From the NCBI RefSeq assembly GCF_014654365.1, contig NZ_BNAY01000004.1:601040-665039 (forward strand): a stretch of 64,000 nucleotides of DNA. Direction: 5' to 3'. A program made the position numbers and the translations under genes. This document shows positions 46,975-55,261 of the stretch, piece after piece; the first letter of the stretch is position 1; every line of letters starts with the position of its first letter. Origin of the DNA: Amycolatopsis oliviviridis. GTDB lineage: Bacteria; Actinomycetota; Actinomycetes; Mycobacteriales; Pseudonocardiaceae. The notes below the pieces were generated by a model. The model was given only the letters and a program-made list of their open reading frames with translations, was not told where the DNA came from and made no database searches.

Positions 46975-47646
46975 GTGGTCCTCGATCTCAAGATCTGCCC
47001 GGCCTGCGGTGATCGCGCCGAACGGCCACGCGTCGAGAGCGGGCTGCTGGTGTGCGCGGAATGCGCGCACCGGTGGCCGTTCCGGCAGCTCCCGCTGTTC
47101 GCGCTGACCGGGCCGAGCGGGGCGGGCAAGTCGACGGTCGGGCCCCTGCTGGCGCGCCGTCTCGGCGATCTCGCGCTCGTGGTCGAGCAGGACGTGCTGT
47201 GGACCGGGGCGTTGCGCGACGACGTCCCCGGCCATCCCGCGTTCCGCTCGACCTGGCTGCGGATGGCGGCGATGCTGCACCAGAACGGCCGCCCGGTCGT
47301 GCTGTGCGGCACCGTCGCGCCGCCCGAGTTCGAGCGGCTGCCCGAGCGCGTCTTCTTCTCCGGCATCCACTATCTCGCGCTCGTCAGCGAGCCCGAAGCC
47401 CTGCGCAAGCGTTTGCTGGCGCGGCCGGCCTGGCGCGAGTGGGACGAGGAGCGGGTCGAGGAGATGCTGGAGTTCAACGAGTGGCTGCAGCGGGAAGCGC
47501 CCTCGATGGAACCGCCGGTCGAGCTGTTCGACACCACCCACCTCCCGGTGGACGCCGCCGTCGACCACGTCGAGACCTGGGTGCGCGGCCTGCTTTCAGG
47601 GCTGCGGCTATCCCAGGCACAGGGGCCAGGTGCGGCCGCCGGGTGA
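46975..47646 (+). CDS. Zinc-ribbon P-loop nucleoside kinase-like protein
   Basis: The 223-residue protein starts at GTG 46975, two bases after the preceding stop. C8, C11, C27 and C30 form a zinc ribbon. GPSGAGKST (46-54) is a Walker A motif of the gluconate/nucleotide-kinase-like AAA family, with EQDVLWTG as the probable acceptor side and later helices (EWDEERVEEMLEFNEWL). The substrate is unknown; fusion of a zinc ribbon to a small kinase is uncommon. The 3' end overlaps the convergent methyltransferase by 39 bases. Confidence 0.78.
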   Translation: MVLDLKICPACGDRAERPRVESGLLVCAECAHRWPFRQLPLFALTGPSGAGKSTVGPLLARRLGDLALVVEQDVLWTGALRDDVPGHPAFRSTWLRMAAMLHQNGRPVVLCGTVAPPEFERLPERVFFSGIHYLALVSEPEALRKRLLARPAWREWDEERVEEMLEFNEWLQREAPSMEPPVELFDTTHLPVDAAVDHVETWVRGLLSGLRLSQAQGPGAAAG

Positions 47647-48741
47647 ATCCAGCCAGAGCACCTGGTCCTCGCCGTCGAGGCTGAGCCCGAACCGGTCCCG
47701 CCACGGCTCACCTAAGTCCAGCCATTCCTCATAGGCGAGTTCGACGCTCTCCCACAGCCGCCGCGGTCCGCCTTCGGCCACCTCACAGCCGCGGCTCGTC
47801 TGCCGATGCCGTACCCATGAGCCGTCCGGATGGATCAGCGCGGTGTTCTTGCCGTCTCGCAGGGCTGTCACGCCCGGGAGCTGAAGCCCGGCGAAGAACT
47901 CGAAGCGGCTGCGAACTTCGGTGATCACTCCCATCGGCAGCGTCGTCGGCCGCCAGACGATGTCGCCTTCCGGCACCTTCGACGGCCTGAACCGGTGCGC
48001 GCGCAGCGGCATGAAGCGACCGTCGCGCGCCAGCACCCGCCCCTGGCCCGTCGCGCCTTCGCCCGCGACGATCCGGACCAGTCCACCGCCGATCGGCCGA
48101 TTCAGCGTGGTGACGATCAGCCCGCCCGGCACCGTCTGCTCCAGCCACGCGGGCGGGATCGACGACACCGAGCAGGTGCAGATCACCCGGTCGTAGAGGA
48201 CGCCGGCCGGGAAGCCGTCGGCACCGTCGGCCGCGGCGCACGAGGGCGCGTACCCGGCCTCCGCGAGCCGCTTGCGCGCGGCGTCGACCAGATCCGGGTC
48301 GATGTCCACTGTGGACACGAGCCCGGAGCCGAGCCGCTGGCACAGCAGGGCCGCGTTGTACCCGGTGCCCGTGCCGATCTCCAGTACGCGATGCCCGTCG
48401 GCGACCCGGAGCTCTTCGAGCATGATCGCCATGATCGTCGGCTGGCTGGACGAGCTCGTCGGCGTTCCCGGCTGCGCGCCGAGGTAGCGCGCCCGTTCCC
48501 AGAGCCCGGAATCGTCGTCGAGCTGGATGACCAGCACGTCCGGGGAGTAGACGCGGGCGAGCCACTCGTCGTCGCCGCTCTCGATCGCGGCCCAGCCGTT
48601 CGCCGCCGGGACGAAGAACCGCGGCAGGAAGACGTGCCTCGGCACGGTGCGGAACGCGGTGATCCAGCGAGCGTCGTGCAGGACGCCCTCGCCGAGCAGA
48701 TGCTCGACCAGGCGCCGCCGCAGCCGCGTCGCGTTCGACAT
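47608..48741 (-). CDS. Protein-L-isoaspartate methyltransferase-like enzyme
   Basis: The 377-residue protein starts at ATG 48741 (MSNATRLRRRLVEHLLGEG). Its PCMT-like SAM domain shows ARYLGAQPGTPTSSSSQP and VLEIGTGTGYNAALL, then VSTVDIDPDLVDAARKRL. A C-terminal extension of about 150 residues is not part of ordinary PCMT. Relatives of this length occur as stand-alone repair enzymes and as modifiers in peptide natural-product clusters; no precursor gene is seen nearby. It is divergent from the XRE-hbhA cluster. Confidence 0.83.
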   Translation of the reverse strand: MSNATRLRRRLVEHLLGEGVLHDARWITAFRTVPRHVFLPRFFVPAANGWAAIESGDDEWLARVYSPDVLVIQLDDDSGLWERARYLGAQPGTPTSSSSQPTIMAIMLEELRVADGHRVLEIGTGTGYNAALLCQRLGSGLVSTVDIDPDLVDAARKRLAEAGYAPSCAAADGADGFPAGVLYDRVICTCSVSSIPPAWLEQTVPGGLIVTTLNRPIGGGLVRIVAGEGATGQGRVLARDGRFMPLRAHRFRPSKVPEGDIVWRPTTLPMGVITEVRSRFEFFAGLQLPGVTALRDGKNTALIHPDGSWVRHRQTSRGCEVAEGGPRRLWESVELAYEEWLDLGEPWRDRFGLSLDGEDQVLWLDSPGGRTWPLCLG

Positions 48742-48850
48742 ACCTCCACGGTAGCGGGGTGAGCACCGACACACCCGATGGTTGCAAGCAGAGTGCTTGC
48801 AATAGCTAGCACTCGCGCGTAGCGTTGAAGACGTCGCGAGGAGGTGACCG

Positions 48851-49315
48851 ATGTCAGACACCAACCGGGATCAGCCCGCATCGGGCGGACCGATGGAGAA
48901 GGTCGCGGACATCGCTTCCGACATCGGCGAGTACATCCGCCAGCAGCGCAGCAACGCGAAGATCTCCTTGCGGCAGCTGTCGAAACTCGCCGGAGTGTCC
49001 AACCCCTACCTGAGCCAGATCGAGCGCGGGGTCCGCAAACCCAGCGCGGAGATCCTGCAGCAGATCGCCAAGGGCCTGCGTATCTCGGCCGAGGCGCTCT
49101 ACGTGCAAGCGGGCATCCTCGATCTGCCCACGGGCGGCCCGGTCGGCGACGCGATCCGCGCCGACACCGAGCTGACCGAACGGCAGAAGCAGGTCCTGCT
49201 CGACGTCTACGAATCGTTCCGCCGCGAGAACGCCGCCGCGAGGCCGGAGAAGTCAACGCAGGCGGCGGACGCGAAACCCGAAGACCCAGCAGCCGAATCC
49301 AAGGAGTCAGCATGA
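48851..49315 (+). CDS. XRE regulator, Rv0474-like
   Basis: The 154-residue protein has one HTH (SLRQLSKLAGVSNPYLSQIE, residues about 38-60) and an acidic C-terminus. It lies directly upstream of the HbhA-like gene, as Rv0474 does of hbhA in Mycobacterium tuberculosis, and the stop overlaps its start (ATGA). It is probably the local regulator. GAGGAGGTGA precedes ATG 48851. Confidence 0.9.
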   Translation: MSDTNRDQPASGGPMEKVADIASDIGEYIRQQRSNAKISLRQLSKLAGVSNPYLSQIERGVRKPSAEILQQIAKGLRISAEALYVQAGILDLPTGGPVGDAIRADTELTERQKQVLLDVYESFRRENAAARPEKSTQAADAKPEDPAAESKESA

Positions 49316-49989
49316 CCACGGCCACCAAGACCGAACGCAAGCACACCGCCCTCGACCAGGTCCGCACCCCGCTGCTGGCCGCGCTGGGCGCCGGCAACCT
49401 GGCGGGCCAGGCCGTCGTCGACGCCGTGTCGAAGGCCAAGGAGCGCGTCGTCGAGAGCGGCGAGGCCGCCCGCAAGAACATCGAGGAGCTTCCGCACGAC
49501 GTCGAGGGTCTCCGCGAGAAGCTGGACCCGGCCGAGCTGCGCAAGGTCATCGACGAGTACACCGAAGCCGCGCTGAAGCTGTACAACAAGCTGGCCGAGT
49601 CCGGCGAGCAGGCGTGGGACAAGATCGCCGCGCAGCCGCAGGTCAAGAAGGCCATCGAGCAGCTCGAGGACGCGCTGAGCACCGCGCAGGACCGCGTCGA
49701 GGACGTGACCACCGACGCCCGTGAGCGCATCGACACCGTGCTCGGCAAGGTCACCAAGGGCACCCGCTCGGTGGGCGAGAAGACCGCCCGCAAGGTGACC
49801 GAGGTCGCGGGCGAGATCGCCGACGAGGTCGAGGAGATCGGCGACGACCTCGCGCACGAGACCCGCTCGGCTTCGCGCAAGGTCGCCAACAAGACCGCGC
49901 CGAAGACCACGTCGCCCGCCGCGCGCCGCACCACCACCAGCGCGGCCGCGAAGAAGCCGGCCAACGCGCCGAAGACGACCGAGAAGTAA
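49312..49989 (+). CDS. hbhA: HbhA-like coiled-coil protein with Lys/Ala/Thr-rich tail
   Basis: The 225-residue protein begins TALDQVRTPLLAALGAGNLA, matching the N-terminus of mycobacterial heparin-binding haemagglutinin. It has a long coiled coil (residues about 40-185) and a C-terminal tail rich in Lys, Ala, Thr and Pro. In mycobacteria HbhA binds sulfated sugars and associates with lipid bodies. In a soil actinomycete a cell-envelope or lipid-storage role is more likely. Linked upstream to the XRE gene; a strong hairpin follows. Confidence 0.88.
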   Translation: MTTATKTERKHTALDQVRTPLLAALGAGNLAGQAVVDAVSKAKERVVESGEAARKNIEELPHDVEGLREKLDPAELRKVIDEYTEAALKLYNKLAESGEQAWDKIAAQPQVKKAIEQLEDALSTAQDRVEDVTTDARERIDTVLGKVTKGTRSVGEKTARKVTEVAGEIADEVEEIGDDLAHETRSASRKVANKTAPKTTSPAARRTTTSAAAKKPANAPKTTEK

Positions 49990-50004
49990 AGGTCCACGCG
50001 AACT

Positions 50005-50043
50005 CCCGGGCCCCTGGCACCGCTTCGGCGCCAGGGGCCCGGG
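50005..50043 (+). terminator. Strong GC hairpin after hbhA
   Basis: CCCGGGCCCCTGGC (50005-50018) pairs perfectly with 50030-50043 over an 11-base loop, 15 bases past the hbhA stop. No T-tract. Confidence 0.8.
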
Positions 50044-50074
50044 GCATTCGCCCGGTTTGACGTAAGCTGGTTTC

Positions 50075-50368
50075 GTGTTCGTTGCCAACTGGATCCTCTT
50101 CGCCATCCATTGGGGCGGCGCGCTGACGGGGCTGTTCGCCTTCGTGCACGCGCTGCTCCAGCGCTCGGACGCGTATTCGGCCGCCGATCGGAAGACCAAG
50201 CCCATCTGGATGCTCATCACCGGTGGGTCCACCGTCGTGATGACCTTGTTCCAGTTCTACGGCGGCGGCATGATCCTGTGGCTGCCCGCGCTGGTCGCGG
50301 TCCTGGTCTACCTCGTGGACGTCCGGCCCAAGCTCATCGAGGTGCAACGCGGCGGCCGCAACTGGTGA
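50075..50368 (+). CDS. DUF2516 membrane protein, Rv0476-like
   Basis: The 97-residue protein starts at GTG 50075. It has a hydrophobic N-terminus (ANWILFAIHWGGALTGLFAF), a central charged segment (DAYSAADRKTKPIW) and a second hydrophobic pair (VVMTLFQFYGGGMILWLPAL). This matches the DUF2516 family, including Rv0476 next to hbhA in M. tuberculosis. Function unknown; position in the conserved hbhA cluster is the main clue. Confidence 0.88.
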   Translation: MFVANWILFAIHWGGALTGLFAFVHALLQRSDAYSAADRKTKPIWMLITGGSTVVMTLFQFYGGGMILWLPALVAVLVYLVDVRPKLIEVQRGGRNW

Positions 50369-50381
50369 TTAGGGTGGCGGG

Positions 50382-50936
50382 GTGACCACCTGGACCATCG
50401 CCGGAAGCCTCACCGTCGTCCCCGCCCCGTCGCGCACGGACCTGCTCGCCGAGCCCGTCGCCAAGGCACTCGCCGCCCTGTCCGATCCCGACGCCCTCGG
50501 CGTCGCCGAGATCGACGCCGAACTCGCCGACACCGCCGCCTTCTGCGAGGCGTACGGCTCCCCGCTTTCCGCGTCCGCGAACTGCGTCGTCGTCGCCGGC
50601 AAACGTGCCGGTGAGGTCCGCTTCGCCGCCGCCCTGATCCTCGCCACCACCCGCGCCGACGTGAACGGGGTGATCAAACGCCGTCTCGACGTCCGCAAGG
50701 CGTCCTTCGCCCCGATGGACGAGGCCGTCTCGATCACCGGCATGGAGTACGGCGGCATCACGCCCGTCGGCCTGCCCGAATCGTGGCCGATCCTGATCGA
50801 CCGGCGCGTCGCCGACGAGCCCGAACTGATCATCGGCAGCGGGATCCGCGGCAGCAAGCTGCTGATCTCGGGTTCGGCGCTCGCGTCGCTGCCCGGGGCC
50901 GAGGTCATCGACGACCTCGCGCGCCCCGTCGAGTGA
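50382..50936 (+). CDS. YbaK/EbsC-domain protein (putative aa-tRNA deacylase)
   Basis: The 184-residue protein starts at GTG 50382. The second half is a YbaK domain: TTRADVNGVIKRRLDVRKAS, MEYGGITPVGLPESWPILID and ELIIGSGIRGSKLLISG. YbaK/ProX-type proteins remove mischarged amino acids from tRNA or act as regulators. The stop overlaps the start of the ammonia-lyase-like gene (GTGA), an unusual pairing that suggests both act on an amino acid. Confidence 0.83.
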   Translation: MTTWTIAGSLTVVPAPSRTDLLAEPVAKALAALSDPDALGVAEIDAELADTAAFCEAYGSPLSASANCVVVAGKRAGEVRFAAALILATTRADVNGVIKRRLDVRKASFAPMDEAVSITGMEYGGITPVGLPESWPILIDRRVADEPELIIGSGIRGSKLLISGSALASLPGAEVIDDLARPVE

Positions 50937-52354
50937 GGCTGTCCACAAAGGACTTCGAACCGGCTTCGGCCTTCGATGCCGAAGTCGTCGAGATCGACCC
51001 CGCGTTGCTGGCGAGGCTCGGTGAAAACCGCGCCCGCGTCCTCGACGCGCTGACCGATCGTCCCGTTTACGGCGTGAACACCGGCATGGGGCGGCTCGCC
51101 GGGGTCGCGGTGGACGCGACGGCCGCCCACCAGCGGAATCTGCTGGTCGGCCGTGCCGTCGGCGGCCCGCCCTGGCTCTCGCCCGGCGAGGTGCGCTGGC
51201 TCCTGCTGGTGCGCCTGCGGGATCTGCTCGCGCCGGAGGCGGGCGCGAGCCCGGAGCTGGTGACGTTCCTCGTCGACAGGCTGAACGAAGGGTTCACGCC
51301 CGCCGTGCCGAGGACCGGGCTGGGCAGTGCCGGCGAGATCATCCCGCTGGCGCACGCCTTCCAGACCTTTCTCGGTGTCGGGACCGTGCTGGTGGACGGC
51401 GTCGAGACGCCCGCGTCCGAGGTGCTCGCGAAGCCGTACGAGCCGGGCCTCAAGGAAGGCGCGATCCTCATCCAGGGCTCGCCGCTGGCCGAGACGCTCG
51501 CCGCCTTCGCGCTCGCCGAGGTCCGGCGGCTCGTGGCCCTCCAGACGCTGGCCGCGGCGATCGCGGTCGACGTTCTCGGTGCGCCGCGAGCGATCTACCG
51601 TCCTGTCATGGCCGGGGACGACCGGGTTCTCCGTGCGGTCCTGGTCGAGCTGGGCGAGCTGATCGACGGCTCCGCCGAACGGCGGGATGTCGTGCAGGCG
51701 CCCGTTTCCGTCCGGGTCGCCCCGCGCGCGATCGCGCACCTGACGAGAGTCGCCGACGATCTGGACGCGGTCCTGCGGCGCTCGATGCCGACCGACTCGC
51801 CGGCCTTCCTGGACGGCGAGTTCGTGTCCACGACGGGTTTCCACGCCGTCGAACTCGGGCTGCGGATGGACGCGGTGTCGGCGGCGCTGGCGCATCTCGG
51901 CGAGGTGAGCGTCCAGCGGGCGCACCGGCTGCTGGACAAGCGGTTCAGCGGTCTGCCCGCGCAACTGACGCCCGCTCCGGGGCCGTACGCGGGGTTGGTG
52001 CCGTTGCACAAACGCGCGGTGGGGGAGCTGCACGCGTTGCGGCGGCTGACCACGCCCGCGACGTTGGGCTCCCTCGACACTTCCGCCGGGCAGGAGGACG
52101 TGCAGGCGTTCGCGTGGGCGGCGGGCAATCAGCTCCGCGACGCCTGTGCGCGGATGTTCGCCATCACCGCCTGCGACCTGATCACGGGTTCGCAGGCGCG
52201 GTGGCTGGCCTCCGGTCAGGGGGCACCCGGGCTTCGAGCGGCTTATGAGCGGCTGCGGGAGTTGGTGCCGCCGGTGGCGGAGGATCGGTCATTGGGGCCG
52301 GAAGTGACTGCTCTCGTCGCCGCGTTTTCGGCCGGGGGATTTGGGCCGTTCTGA
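50933..52354 (+). CDS. Histidine ammonia-lyase homologue lacking the MIO serine
   Basis: The 473-residue protein has the aromatic amino acid lyase fold: RPVYGVNTGMGRLAG, ALAHLGEVSVQRAHRLLDK and TSAGQEDVQAFAWA. In active enzymes the triad Ala-Ser-Gly cyclises to the MIO cofactor. Here the equivalent stretch LGSAGEIIPLAHAF has Ser132-Ala133-Gly134, so the central serine is missing. Other usual residues also differ by eye (ILIQGS for the LINGT site, VSVRVAP for YSxRC). It probably cannot deaminate by the MIO route and may be an amino-acid-binding pseudoenzyme. Translationally coupled to the YbaK-like gene. Confidence 0.85.
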   Translation: MRLSTKDFEPASAFDAEVVEIDPALLARLGENRARVLDALTDRPVYGVNTGMGRLAGVAVDATAAHQRNLLVGRAVGGPPWLSPGEVRWLLLVRLRDLLAPEAGASPELVTFLVDRLNEGFTPAVPRTGLGSAGEIIPLAHAFQTFLGVGTVLVDGVETPASEVLAKPYEPGLKEGAILIQGSPLAETLAAFALAEVRRLVALQTLAAAIAVDVLGAPRAIYRPVMAGDDRVLRAVLVELGELIDGSAERRDVVQAPVSVRVAPRAIAHLTRVADDLDAVLRRSMPTDSPAFLDGEFVSTTGFHAVELGLRMDAVSAALAHLGEVSVQRAHRLLDKRFSGLPAQLTPAPGPYAGLVPLHKRAVGELHALRRLTTPATLGSLDTSAGQEDVQAFAWAAGNQLRDACARMFAITACDLITGSQARWLASGQGAPGLRAAYERLRELVPPVAEDRSLGPEVTALVAAFSAGGFGPF

Positions 52355-52419
52355 CGACGATCCCGACGGCGGTGCTCCCTTAATCTTGGCGTCCACATTA
52401 TTTTCGGAAATGGGGACCC

Positions 52420-53703
52420 ATGAATCGTCGAAGACCTTGTCGTGCCGCGCTCATCCTCTCTGTTCTGGCCCTGTTCGCCGCCTCGACAGTTACTGTGGCG
52501 CAAGGCGCCGCCTTCGCGACACCCTTGGAGATACTGCGGGAGTTGCCACTGTCGGAGAATCTCCCGCCGGACGCGGACCTGCGGACGGCGAAACCCGTTT
52601 CGCCCCCGGAAACGGCCGAACAGACCCTGGAAGATATCAACGAACCCAAGCCGATCACTTTCGACGAATGTTCTCCCAGCCGGCCGGATCCGTTGATCGG
52701 GTATCTCAAAAATCGGTTTTCCACCTGTCAGATCACCAATCTGCGCTATCAGCGTTACGCCTGCCCCGAATCGACCTGTCCGGTCGTCGCCGAGTTGAAC
52801 GCGCGGGTGTTCGTCATCCGGAACATGGAGCCCGGGCGGCGCGGTGTCGTCATCGGGCACCGGGTGGGCATCGGCTCTCACACCGGCCTGCCGGACACCG
52901 CCCGTCTCGGCGTCGGCATGACATGCGCCGCGAAGAACCCGGGCGGGACCGTGGACTGCGACGCGCCCGAAACCCGGATCACGAAGAGCCTCGCGGACTG
53001 GAAGGCCCAGTCCATCGAGTACGCCAGGTTCACGATGCGCGGTGAGGACGTCCCGAATCCCGCGGATCCGCCGCAGATCCAGGCCGAGAAACGCACTTGG
53101 TACCAGCTGGGCCGGTTCCTGTTCCTCGAGGGCGAGACCGGCAAGCTGGACGCGCCGCCCCTCTCGTCCACCGCGCGGTGCGACGAGGCCGACTACGTCA
53201 AAGGAAGCATGTGCGTCTTCCCGATGACACCCATGTTCCTCCTCGATGTCCGCGAGCCGACCATCGCGGACTACGCCCGGCTGGTGTCCGACGCGTTCCA
53301 TGGCGGCGTCGAAAAGACGTATCCCGGGCTGGCCGAGGGGCGGTACTACGCGGGGAACGTGTCCAAATGCTGTGGCAGGCGCACTTATCCGCTCACGCGG
53401 ATCCACTACGACCAGGCGACTCGAAACGCCAACAACGCTGTCGCCAGGAGGTTCTGCGCGGCGCGGTGGGGTCCGGAGTGGCACACCGGCCCGGACGGGA
53501 CGGCCCTCGAATGCGCCGTGTACCCGTTCAACGGCACGCTGGACGGGGCGGCGATCTCACCGGACACCGCCGAAGGCCCGTCGTTCACCGTGAAGCCGGT
53601 GATCGAGCCCGTCTACCAGGCGACGGAGCGGACCGTGAACGGCTTCCTCGCTCAGCACCGCATTCTCGACGGTGACCAGTACTGGGTCTGGTTACGCGAA
53701 TAA
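52420..53703 (+). CDS. Secreted NucA/NucB-like protein with altered active site
   Basis: The 427-residue protein has a signal peptide (residues 1-33), many cysteines and a C-terminal region. That region (residues about 330-427) resembles actinomycete NucA/NucB DNases: RRTYPLTRIHYD, LECAVYPFNGTLDGA and FLAQHRILDGDQYWVW. In active members the centre reads CDEYPF; here it is CAVYPF, so the acidic pair is lost, and the later Asp-Asn is not evident. It is therefore probably a DNA-binding or inhibitory relative, or a toxin-like exported protein without nuclease activity. The family match is by eye. Confidence 0.68.
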   Translation: MNRRRPCRAALILSVLALFAASTVTVAQGAAFATPLEILRELPLSENLPPDADLRTAKPVSPPETAEQTLEDINEPKPITFDECSPSRPDPLIGYLKNRFSTCQITNLRYQRYACPESTCPVVAELNARVFVIRNMEPGRRGVVIGHRVGIGSHTGLPDTARLGVGMTCAAKNPGGTVDCDAPETRITKSLADWKAQSIEYARFTMRGEDVPNPADPPQIQAEKRTWYQLGRFLFLEGETGKLDAPPLSSTARCDEADYVKGSMCVFPMTPMFLLDVREPTIADYARLVSDAFHGGVEKTYPGLAEGRYYAGNVSKCCGRRTYPLTRIHYDQATRNANNAVARRFCAARWGPEWHTGPDGTALECAVYPFNGTLDGAAISPDTAEGPSFTVKPVIEPVYQATERTVNGFLAQHRILDGDQYWVWLRE

Positions 53704-53710
53704 CGCGAGA

Positions 53711-54427
53711 TCAGGTCCGGGCGTCCGCGCGGGACTGGATCGCCAGCCCGCGCGGCGTCACCCAGCGTGTGATGAGCGCGAAAACGCCCTCGCACACCAA
53801 CGCCAGTGCGACCACGGCGATACCACCCGCCAGGATCTCGCCGTGGCCCGGATCCCCGAGCGCGAAACCGTCCACAATGTACCGTCCGAGCCCACCGCCG
53901 TCGTTGACGATCGCGCCGATCGCGACGGTCGCCACCAGTTGCAGGAAAGCGACGCGGGCACCCGCGAGGATGACCGGCGACGCGAGCGGCAACTCCAGGC
54001 GCAGCATGATCTGCCACTCCCGGTAGCCGGTTCCGCGCGCGGCGTCGACGGTTTCCTGCTCCAGCTGGATGACGCCCGCGTAGGTGTTGGTGAACAACGG
54101 CGGCAGCGCCAGCGCCACCAACGCGAGCATCAGCGGCCAGAACGTCGTGTCGGCTTCGAGCCGGGAAGCCAGGAACCAGAACAGGATCACCAGCCCGAAG
54201 CTGGGGATCGCGCGGCCGATGTTCACCGCGCTCGTCGCGAGGAACTGCGCGCGGCGGTAGTGCGCGAGCCACAACGCGGCCGGGATCGTCAGCACGGCCG
54301 AGATCGCCAACGCCAGCAAGGAGAACTGAAGGTGCTCGACGGTCCGGTACGGCACGCCCGCCGGGTCGGTCCAGCTCCAGCGGTTCGGTTCGCCGAACCA
54401 CTCGATGGTCTGGTCGATGATGCTCAT
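53711..54427 (-). CDS. Osmoprotectant ABC permease, second subunit
   Basis: The 238-residue membrane protein has five to six helices and the permease EAA-type loop DAARGTGYREWQIMLRLELP. It fits the ProW/OpuCD family that imports glycine betaine, choline or carnitine. ATG 54427 overlaps the stop of the first permease (ATGA). No ATP-binding subunit gene follows, because the next gene is convergent. Confidence 0.9.
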   Translation of the reverse strand: MSIIDQTIEWFGEPNRWSWTDPAGVPYRTVEHLQFSLLALAISAVLTIPAALWLAHYRRAQFLATSAVNIGRAIPSFGLVILFWFLASRLEADTTFWPLMLALVALALPPLFTNTYAGVIQLEQETVDAARGTGYREWQIMLRLELPLASPVILAGARVAFLQLVATVAIGAIVNDGGGLGRYIVDGFALGDPGHGEILAGGIAVVALALVCEGVFALITRWVTPRGLAIQSRADART

Positions 54428-55125
54428 CGCGACGCCGCCTTCCGCGACCACGGCGCGAGTGCGCGCCCACCGAGCCACAGCAGCAGATCCACCACCACGG
54501 CGAGCACCACGGAAAGCACGACGCCGACGATGATCGACGTCGGGTTCGGCGTCGCGGTCTGGATCCCGTTGCGGATGAAGTATCCGAGCCCGCCCTTGCC
54601 GAGCATGGAAGTCACCGTCACGAGCCCGATCGTGGTCACCGCCGCGACGCGCAGCCCCGCGATCACCACCGGCAGCGCGAGCGGCAGCTCGACCTGCCAC
54701 AGCAGCCGCGCGCGCGTGAAACCCATGCCTATCGCGGCTTCGCGGACTTCCTTGGGTACCTGCTCGACACCGGTGACGATGTTGCGGATGAGGATCAGCA
54801 ACGTGTACGTCGCCAACGGGATGACTGCGGTGGTGAAGGACGTCAGGCCGGTGAAGGGCACCAGTACGGCGAAGGCACCGAGGCTCGGGATGACGTACAG
54901 CGAACCGGCCGTGCCCAGCGCGAGGGCGTAGAACCACCGGCGACGCAGCGAAACCACGGAAACACCGATCGACACCACCAGGCCGATGGCGAGCGCCGCC
55001 GCGGTGAGCGTGACGTGCTCGCCGAGCCGCTCGAAGATCTCGTCGAGGTTGCGGTCCACCCACCGCCACTCGAACAGCGGCCGCCCGCCCTGGGCGGGTA
55101 CGGGGAACACGGAGGATGCTCGCAC
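54424..55125 (-). CDS. Osmoprotectant ABC permease, first subunit
   Basis: The 233-residue protein starts at GTG 55125. It has six hydrophobic segments and the loop EVREAAIGMGFTRARLLWQVELP of the ProW/OpuCB family. A short extracellular N-terminal part precedes the first helix. The gene pair is divergent from its substrate-binding protein across 136 bases, so osmotic control may act from this shared region. Confidence 0.9.
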   Translation of the reverse strand: MRASSVFPVPAQGGRPLFEWRWVDRNLDEIFERLGEHVTLTAAALAIGLVVSIGVSVVSLRRRWFYALALGTAGSLYVIPSLGAFAVLVPFTGLTSFTTAVIPLATYTLLILIRNIVTGVEQVPKEVREAAIGMGFTRARLLWQVELPLALPVVIAGLRVAAVTTIGLVTVTSMLGKGGLGYFIRNGIQTATPNPTSIIVGVVLSVVLAVVVDLLLWLGGRALAPWSRKAASR

Positions 55126-55261
55126 CGGCCGACCTTACCCCGTTCGGGCGGTGCGATTCCGTTCTCTGGGAGCGCACGGGGCGGAACTCTCAAAATGTGG
55201 ATTCTGTCGTGACCCGGAGATACTGTCCATTCCTCTGAACGAGTCATAGGAGTGTGTGCAC

